DNA from: JANYGM01 sp043764015
GTDB taxonomy: Bacteria > Bacteroidota > Bacteroidia > Cytophagales > Thermonemataceae
Direction: 5' to 3'
NCBI GenBank assembly: GCA_043764015.1
Contig: JAYUKY010000131.1
Span: 19,590-83,589 of the forward strand
DNA length: 64,000 nt
Shown: positions 59,182 through 64,000 of the stretch, piece after piece
How the letters are laid out: each line of letters starts with the position of its first letter
Numbering within the stretch: the stretch's first letter is position 1
Notes under the pieces: model-generated
Seen by the model: the letters and a program-made list of their open reading frames with translations, nothing else
Database searches by the model: none
Told to the model about the DNA's origin: nothing
Position numbers and translations under genes: made by a program

Positions 59182-61872
59182 TTATTCTTTGATAAAACGC
59201 TTAGAGATATTTCCTTTTGATGTTTCCATACGTACAAGGAACATTCCTTTGCTCATTTTAGAAATATCAATCATTTTCTCGTCTGCGTTGATACTGATTT
59301 CTTTCACTTCTGCACCATTCAAAGCATATAATTTGATAGAAATAATTTCAGCATTTACATTGAATTTAAGTGCATCAGTAGCAGGGTTTGGCGACAAACT
59401 AAGTGCAAGTTCTGCATTATCTTCATTGCTTGTTACGTCAGGATTTTGTGCAATTCCTGCAAACGCAACAGTAATATTGATTGTATAATCTTCTACTTCA
59501 CCATAAGTAAAGGCTTGGCAAGAAGTAGTAGCAGCATCACTCATAGCTACACGCATACGAGTAGCACCCGTAGAAGCAGTAGCAGGCACTGTAAAGCTAG
59601 CAGCAAGTGTGGCAGCAGAACTAGAAGAAGTACTTACTACAAGTTCACCAGCATCTAAGAAATCACCATCTTTGTTGTAATCTATATAAATTCTCCAAAA
59701 TTCTGTATAAGCCGTTCCAGAGAAACCAGCACTAAAATTGATAGTTTGAGCCGCACCACGCACCAAATTTGTAGATGCACCAGTATTGATATAACCACCA
59801 GCTTCTGCGCCAGATGTTCTATTGATTGTACCTAATTTTACTAAATCTATCCATTCGTAAGTTCTGTTTGAGCCACTTGATGCACAATATGTAGGAGTTA
59901 CAACGCCAGAAGTAGTTGAGAATGTAGCACTTGCAGAGTAAGCAGATGTACCAGAAGTACAATTTGTACGTACTTGAAACTCATAATTAGTGCTTGCCAC
60001 AAGACCAGTAATAGCTACTGATGTACCAGTACGACCCAAAAAGTCTGTCCAAGTTGAGCTAGCAGTTGTTTTCAAACGAACATCATAAGTAGTAGCACCA
60101 GAAACCGCACCCCAATTAAGTGTGCCAGTTGTAGCAGCTACCAAAGTAGCAGCCAAAGCAGTAGGAACAGCGCAAGTAGTCGTAACAGGTGCAACATATC
60201 TAGCACCCACACCTACAGCGTGCCAAGCGTTTGTTGTTTGGATTTCTTCGTTAGAGTTCACACCATATAAATCTTGTGCCGACTTGATAGCAAAAGTACG
60301 AGCATTTGCATAAGTAGAGTTAGCAGAAAGGTAGGTAGCTTCAGTTCTGAAAGCAATTTTAGCAGCTTTATCAATAGTAATAGCACTTACACTAAACGCC
60401 TGACTAATATCATTTGTACCACTTCCACCAACTGAAAGCAAATAGAACCAGTAATTCAAAACACCGCTATTTGTATGCACGCCGCAATAATCATTGTTTC
60501 TTGTTGGAGTGCCACAATTTGGGTTTTGCCAGTAAGTTCCGCCATAAGTATCTGGCTGACCTTCTGCATTTGGGTTGCTCATAGAACGCAAAGAAGGACG
60601 CACTTTATCAATATCTTCACCAATCAACCAAGTTGATTTTCCAACAGTTGAGTATGCTTCAATAGCTGCTCCCCAAATATCACTAAAACCTTCATTCATT
60701 CCACCAGATTCTCTTTGATAAGCAAGTGCTGCCGTTTTTTCGCAAACTGCGTGACCAATTTCGTGTCCACAAACATCAAGTGCTGCAAGTGGTCTAAAAC
60801 GTGAAGCACCATCTCCATAAGTCATTACAGAACCATTCCAATAAGCATTTTCAAAGCCTACACCATCACCAGGTGTATCATCATAATGAACATAACTTTT
60901 GATTTTTGCATTGGCATTATCATAGCTACTTCTTCCGTGAACATTTTTGAAATAATCATAAGTTGCAGTTGCTCCCCAATGTGCATCTAATGCAATTTGG
61001 TCAAAGTTGGTAGTTCTTTCAGCAGCAGTCCAGTTGTTGTCGTTATCCGTAAAATCAACAGCAGCGGTATAACTATCACCTTTTTTTGCATTGTAAGTTT
61101 CAATGCCAAGACCGTGAGCAGTTTCACGCAAACGGTAAGCACCATTGAAGGAATCAGCCGTAATAGTACGTGATCCAGAATAAGTAGTGGCAGCAGTTCC
61201 TACTACGTTAGCGTGTTTGATAGTTGCATTTCTATAGATAATTTTACCAGAAACTGCATCTACATAAATATCAGTTCTGCTGATAGGCGCAGACGCATAA
61301 ATATCAAATTTGTAAGCAAGGCGTATTTGACCATTATTTGCAAAATAGTTTTCAATCACAACAAGTTCTGCTTTTGGCTTATAAGTGCCACGAACTTCAT
61401 TTTCTTTTGCAAAAGCTTCGTTGCTAGCGTCTTGCCACATATATTTTTCTGCACCTACAAACTTAAGGGCAGCAGAAAGTGCTTCTTGTTCTGAAACTGA
61501 AGGAGTTGCATTAACACCAACTACTTGGCGGTACTCACCAGTAAGTATTTCTGCATTACCAGATTTTCCGTGAGCAGTGAAAGTAGAATGTTCCACTTTA
61601 AGATTTTTGTGATATTGTTGGTATTTGTCGTGGGTGATACCAAGTTGGTCTGTTTCCGTAGAAATTTTGACAAGCATATCATTGCTAGACATTTCAAGGT
61701 TTGAGCGGAAAAGGTTGTCTGCATCAGACATTTTGGGAGTGCTTCCTGCTGTGTTATCTAGTTTGATAACTGTCATTGCATCTTGTTTGATGCGTGTTGT
61801 TTGTCCGAAAACCGTAGAAAAAGCTGCCGTACCAAAGAACAGAAAGGCTGCTGTGTAAATGACTTTTTTCAT
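59182..61872 (-). CDS. M4 (thermolysin-type) metalloprotease, T9SS-exported
   Basis: The 896-residue precursor has a signal peptide (AAFLFFGTAAFSTVFGQ) and an N-terminal FTP/PepSY propeptide. The catalytic domain has HEIGHAVCEKTAAL (HExxH at about residue 368) and the third zinc ligand in GGMNEGFSDIWGAAIE. An M4 C-terminal part follows (IAFRTEATYLSANSTYANAR). After it come a fibronectin III domain (PTALAATLVAATTGTLNWGA), a GEVED domain with TYGEVEDYTINI, and a type A T9SS tail (SLSPNPATDALKFNVNAEII ... KRFIKE). It should degrade proteins outside the cell. Expression is likely driven by the promoter at 61947-61978, which overlaps an inverted repeat. Confidence 0.95.
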   Translation of the reverse strand: MKKVIYTAAFLFFGTAAFSTVFGQTTRIKQDAMTVIKLDNTAGSTPKMSDADNLFRSNLEMSSNDMLVKISTETDQLGITHDKYQQYHKNLKVEHSTFTAHGKSGNAEILTGEYRQVVGVNATPSVSEQEALSAALKFVGAEKYMWQDASNEAFAKENEVRGTYKPKAELVVIENYFANNGQIRLAYKFDIYASAPISRTDIYVDAVSGKIIYRNATIKHANVVGTAATTYSGSRTITADSFNGAYRLRETAHGLGIETYNAKKGDSYTAAVDFTDNDNNWTAAERTTNFDQIALDAHWGATATYDYFKNVHGRSSYDNANAKIKSYVHYDDTPGDGVGFENAYWNGSVMTYGDGASRFRPLAALDVCGHEIGHAVCEKTAALAYQRESGGMNEGFSDIWGAAIEAYSTVGKSTWLIGEDIDKVRPSLRSMSNPNAEGQPDTYGGTYWQNPNCGTPTRNNDYCGVHTNSGVLNYWFYLLSVGGSGTNDISQAFSVSAITIDKAAKIAFRTEATYLSANSTYANARTFAIKSAQDLYGVNSNEEIQTTNAWHAVGVGARYVAPVTTTCAVPTALAATLVAATTGTLNWGAVSGATTYDVRLKTTASSTWTDFLGRTGTSVAITGLVASTNYEFQVRTNCTSGTSAYSASATFSTTSGVVTPTYCASSGSNRTYEWIDLVKLGTINRTSGAEAGGYINTGASTNLVRGAAQTINFSAGFSGTAYTEFWRIYIDYNKDGDFLDAGELVVSTSSSSAATLAASFTVPATASTGATRMRVAMSDAATTSCQAFTYGEVEDYTINITVAFAGIAQNPDVTSNEDNAELALSLSPNPATDALKFNVNAEIISIKLYALNGAEVKEISINADEKMIDISKMSKGMFLVRMETSKGNISKRFIKE

Positions 61873-61946
61873 AAGAAATTATTGATTTTTTTGAATTTTG
61901 TAAAGTAAGATAATTGGGAATTTTGTTATTTCTTTATTAAGCGTTG

Positions 61947-61978
61947 CAAACGTACAACCAAAAAACAGTATCTCCAAA
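61947..61978 (-). promoter_or_regulatory. Promoter of the M4 protease: TTTG-N20-TACGTTTG
   Basis: On the minus strand TTTG (complement of 61975-61978) is followed after 20 bases by TACGTTTG (complement of 61947-61954). This is a close match to the Bacteroidota -33/-7 pair. Confidence 0.7.
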
Positions 61979-62009
61979 TATTTTGAAGATTATTTTTCAA
62001 AATATTTGG
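61974..62009. promoter_or_regulatory. Inverted repeat overlapping the protease -33 box
   Basis: CCAAATATTTTGAA (61974-61987) and TTCAAAATATTTGG (61996-62009) are perfect 14-bp inverted arms with an 8-base spacer. The left arm includes the -33 TTTG, so a regulator bound here would block or aid RNA polymerase. Confidence 0.6.
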
Positions 62010-62368
62010 TTTATTTTTCAAAAACCTACTAAAAATAATGAAAAACCAGTTTTTATAAGAATATTATTTGGCAAAATGCCATTTTACAGGATTATTGGAA
62101 TTGTTTATGTAATATTGACTAATTATTTTTTAGTAGATTTTGTGATTTTCCTTTTGAGTTGTCGTGTTTTTTTACGTGTAAGTTTATGAAAATTCTGTTC
62201 AATTTTTGTGTTATTATTTTGTTTTCCAATATGTAAGATTTTGTTAAAAATCTTGAAATTATCATTTTTGAGCAAGTTTTTTGATGTAAGATTTTTTTTG
62301 CTATTTTTGTCATACGAGATGCTATTCCTATTGAATATACAAAAAACAATAGCAAATTATTACGTAGG

Positions 62369-62399
62369 TTTTGTATTCAATTTTTAAAAGTGTACTTTT
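62369..62399 (+). promoter_or_regulatory. Promoter of the pseudokinase-LysM gene: TTTG-N19-TACTTTTG
   Basis: TTTG at 62369-62372 and TACTTTTG at 62392-62399 are spaced by 19 bases, a strong Bacteroidota-type promoter, 88 bases before the ATG. Confidence 0.7.
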
Positions 62400-62487
62400 G
62401 CAGAACTTAAAAACAATTATCAAATAGCATCACAAATTCAGTATTTAAATCAAATCCTATATATTTTCTGAAATCTGTATTTTTTCT

Positions 62488-63786
62488 ATGAGCGAGAGCC
62501 TTTTACCCTACAAAATAATTTCTACTATCTCAGAAGATAGCCAAACTATTACTTATCTCTCTCAAAATGAACTTTTAGGTAAGAAAGTAGTGTTAAAATG
62601 CCTAAAAAACGACTTTTTGCAAGATAAAGCCGTTTGTGATGCTTTTAAAGGGCAAGCACAAGCGCAAGCACGCCACACACACGCTAATTTGCCTGTTTTG
62701 TATGATTTAATAGAAAAAACTGATGCCGTTTTTACTGTGTCAGAATTTGTGCAAGGAGAAAATTTGCAAGCCTATATTTCAAAAAATGGCGCAATGACAG
62801 AAGAAAATGCTACAACTGCTTTTTCTGAAATCCTTGATGTCTTAGATTTTTCGGAGCAGAATAATTTTAACAACCTAGATTTAAAAAATATTTCTATTTA
62901 TGATGTGATTGTTACAGAGGAGAAAAATATCAAAATAAACACTCAAAACAATATTATTAGCACAAATAACGCTAATAATTCCAAGCCTAACGCTAAACCT
63001 AATATCAAAAAAGAAACAAAGGAAAAAATCAATAATGCGGGGAAAATCTTGTATGAAATGATTATAGGTAGGTTGCCTGTGGTTAAGGCTGGTGGTAGTT
63101 TTCCTGCGCCTAAGAAAGAGAAAAAAGATATTTCTGAACGTATGAACGCTATTTTGGTGCAGGCAGTCTCCAAAAACACGCCTACAAAATCTTATAATGA
63201 ATTCAAAAAAACGCTCACACAAGACGTAAACGTGGAAAGTTTGGTAATGGCGCAATCTTTTACGGCACTTCCTTTGGTAATTTTGTTGGGAATGGTTGCG
63301 CTTATGGCGAGCCTGCTTAGTTTAGTAAACACAGAAAGAACGCTTAAAACAAACATTACGTATGATTTGTATGATGCAGCATTTTTGGAAAGACGCTTAG
63401 ATTCTTTGCAACAAATCCGCCTGCTGAAAATCAAAAGTGATAGCTTGGAAATGGTTAATTCACAAAAAAAGGACTCAACGTATGTTTATGTGCATAAAGT
63501 CAAAGCTGGCGAGAGTTTGCAGGGCTTGGCGGTGCGTTATAATATGTCGGAGGCGCATTTTAAAAATATGAATAATTTTGAGGGCAAAAATAGTGGTTTT
63601 AGAGAAGGTTTGGGTGTACGTGTGCTTGTACGTACTGCGCACAAAGTCCTCAAAAAGGAAAAACTAGATGATATTGCAAAACTTTATGAGGTAACACGCC
63701 TAGAGCTTATCCGTACCAATAATATCAGAAATGAGCATTTGGACGTTTATGAGGGCAAAGAGTTGCTTATTCCCCTGAAAAAATAA
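62488..63786 (+). CDS. Pseudokinase-like domain, membrane helix and two LysM domains
   Basis: The 432-residue protein combines a cytosolic Ser/Thr kinase-like fold with a periplasmic peptidoglycan-binding part. N-terminal signs are KKVVLKCLKN (beta-3 Lys), HANLPVLYDLIEKTDAVFTV and EFVQGENLQAYI. The catalytic HRDLKxxN loop appears as NNLDLKNISIYD, without His-Arg and with a displaced Asn. No DFG is seen (KNIKINTQNN follows), so catalysis is unlikely. A helix LPLVILLGMVALMASLLSLV marks the membrane. Two LysM modules follow (HKVKAGESLQGLAVRYNMSE, and HKVLKKEKLDDIAKLYEVTR ending YEGKELLIPL). A sensor of cell-wall state is a reasonable inference. Confidence 0.82.
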   Translation: MSESLLPYKIISTISEDSQTITYLSQNELLGKKVVLKCLKNDFLQDKAVCDAFKGQAQAQARHTHANLPVLYDLIEKTDAVFTVSEFVQGENLQAYISKNGAMTEENATTAFSEILDVLDFSEQNNFNNLDLKNISIYDVIVTEEKNIKINTQNNIISTNNANNSKPNAKPNIKKETKEKINNAGKILYEMIIGRLPVVKAGGSFPAPKKEKKDISERMNAILVQAVSKNTPTKSYNEFKKTLTQDVNVESLVMAQSFTALPLVILLGMVALMASLLSLVNTERTLKTNITYDLYDAAFLERRLDSLQQIRLLKIKSDSLEMVNSQKKDSTYVYVHKVKAGESLQGLAVRYNMSEAHFKNMNNFEGKNSGFREGLGVRVLVRTAHKVLKKEKLDDIAKLYEVTRLELIRTNNIRNEHLDVYEGKELLIPLKK

Positions 63787-63825
63787 GTACGAAGTTTGAG
63801 GTACGAGGTACGAAAATATAATAAA
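63786..63825. repeat. Half heptamer repeat, GTACGAA type (copy 5)
   Basis: AGTACGAAGTTTGAGGTACGAGGTACGAAAATATA has 7-base words and abuts the stop codon of the LysM protein gene. Confidence 0.65.
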
Positions 63826-63855
63826 ATTTATTTTTGTGTTCTAAATATTTTACAC

Positions 63856-63898
63856 AATAAAAAGCTACATCTCTAAAATGAAAGTGTAGCTTTTTATT
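63856..63898 (+). terminator. Intrinsic terminator
   Basis: AATAAAAAGCTACA (63856-63869) and TGTAGCTTTTTATT (63885-63898) form a perfect 14-bp stem with a T-rich right side. Confidence 0.85.
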
Positions 63899-63906
63899 AT
63901 TTTATT

Positions 63907-63991
63907 AGACCTCCTGCGAAAGTCTTATAATTTTAAAAAAGTGTCTTTAAAGTCCTCCCAGCAGGGGAGGATTTAGGTGGGGTTTCTTCTA
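63907..63991. repeat. GC-rich palindromic repeat at window end
   Basis: GACCTCCTGCGAAAGTC and GTCCTCCCAGCAGGGGAGG stand out in A+T-rich DNA. CCTCCC-AGCA-GGGGAGG pairs as a hairpin (63954-63970) and is followed by ATTTAGGTGGGG. It looks like a dispersed intergenic repeat; no second copy lies in this window. Confidence 0.5.
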
Positions 63992-64000
63992 TTATGCTAC

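Larger units (their letters stand above)
61873..62487. other. Intergenic region with two divergent promoters
   Basis: This 615-base region separates the M4 protease (minus) from the pseudokinase-LysM gene (plus). It holds a promoter in each direction (61947-61978 minus; 62369-62399 plus) and a 14-bp perfect inverted repeat (61974-62009). Short frames at 61944-62189 (plus) and 62119-62355 (minus) lack any recognisable protein signal and overlap the promoter zone; they are not supported. Confidence 0.6.

Noticed and set aside
61944..62189. 81-codon hydrophobic plus-strand frame between the protease and the LysM protein
   Set aside because: It begins inside the protease promoter, overlaps an inverted repeat and shows A/T-driven hydrophobic composition only.

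Overview
The window comes from a strongly A+T-rich Bacteroidota chromosome, probably a gliding or marine Cytophagales-type bacterium. The evidence is: several long secreted proteins with type IX secretion (T9SS) sorting tails, promoters of the Bacteroidota form TTTG...TAnnTTTG, DUF4292, DUF3127, RicT/PSP1 and BamA proteins of Bacteroidota type, and SusC-type plug sequence. No rRNA, tRNA, CRISPR array, phage or complete insertion sequence was seen. The species was not recognised.

Layout. 1-1698 (minus): a Bat-type membrane protein, cut by the window edge, and a DUF58 protein. 2026-2682: a PspA-like protein. 2756-9612 (minus): UvrD/PcrA helicase, RecX, a PKD-repeat T9SS cargo, a protein ending in an L7/L12-like domain, and a PhnA-like protein. 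9748-14710 (plus): RuvC, RuvA, undecaprenyl diphosphate synthase (apparently with a non-AUG start) and BamA. 14832-18465: two related secreted proteins (one frameshifted), a small secreted Cys-rich peptide, a divergent XRE regulator, and PdxA. 18726-25112: a 2128-residue alpha-2-macroglobulin-like protein carrying an inserted TonB/SusC plug. 25225-32906: a small membrane protein, a GT4 + CE4 fusion, a gene-poor stretch with decayed coding sequence, a lamin-tail secreted protein and a phosphodiester glycosidase-like protein. 33084-44877 (plus): PDH E1-alpha, DUF3127, a lipoprotein, YdeI-like, eIF1-like, RmlB, DUF4292, NusA, SmpB, a polysaccharide flippase, RicT and a secreted hypothetical. 44992-53459: a T9SS beta-helix protein, a histidine kinase, a SiaC-like protein, DUF445 and two paralogous outer-membrane barrels. 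53504-56087 (minus): Dtd, a zinc-ribbon coiled coil and Nif3. 56241-63786: a lipoprotein, a multi-PAS protein ending in a bare DHp segment, an M4 metalloprotease T9SS cargo, and a pseudokinase-TM-LysM protein.

Functional themes are DNA repair and recombination (UvrD, RecX, RuvC, RuvA), envelope biogenesis (UppS, BamA, flippase, RmlB, GT4/CE4, A2M, DUF4292), translation quality control (SmpB, eIF1-like, Dtd, NusA) and T9SS-exported surface proteins.

The most unusual layer lies between the genes. At least a dozen junctions carry imperfect hairpins whose arms are built from 7-bp-periodic words (GTGTGAA, GTACGAA, GTGAATT or ATTCGTA type) around a related AAATACA-type core. Two further intergenic elements share near-identical 27-29 bp terminal inverted repeats with different interiors, like a MITE family. 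A Cys-rich exported peptide gene with its own terminator faces an XRE regulator across two perfect palindromes.
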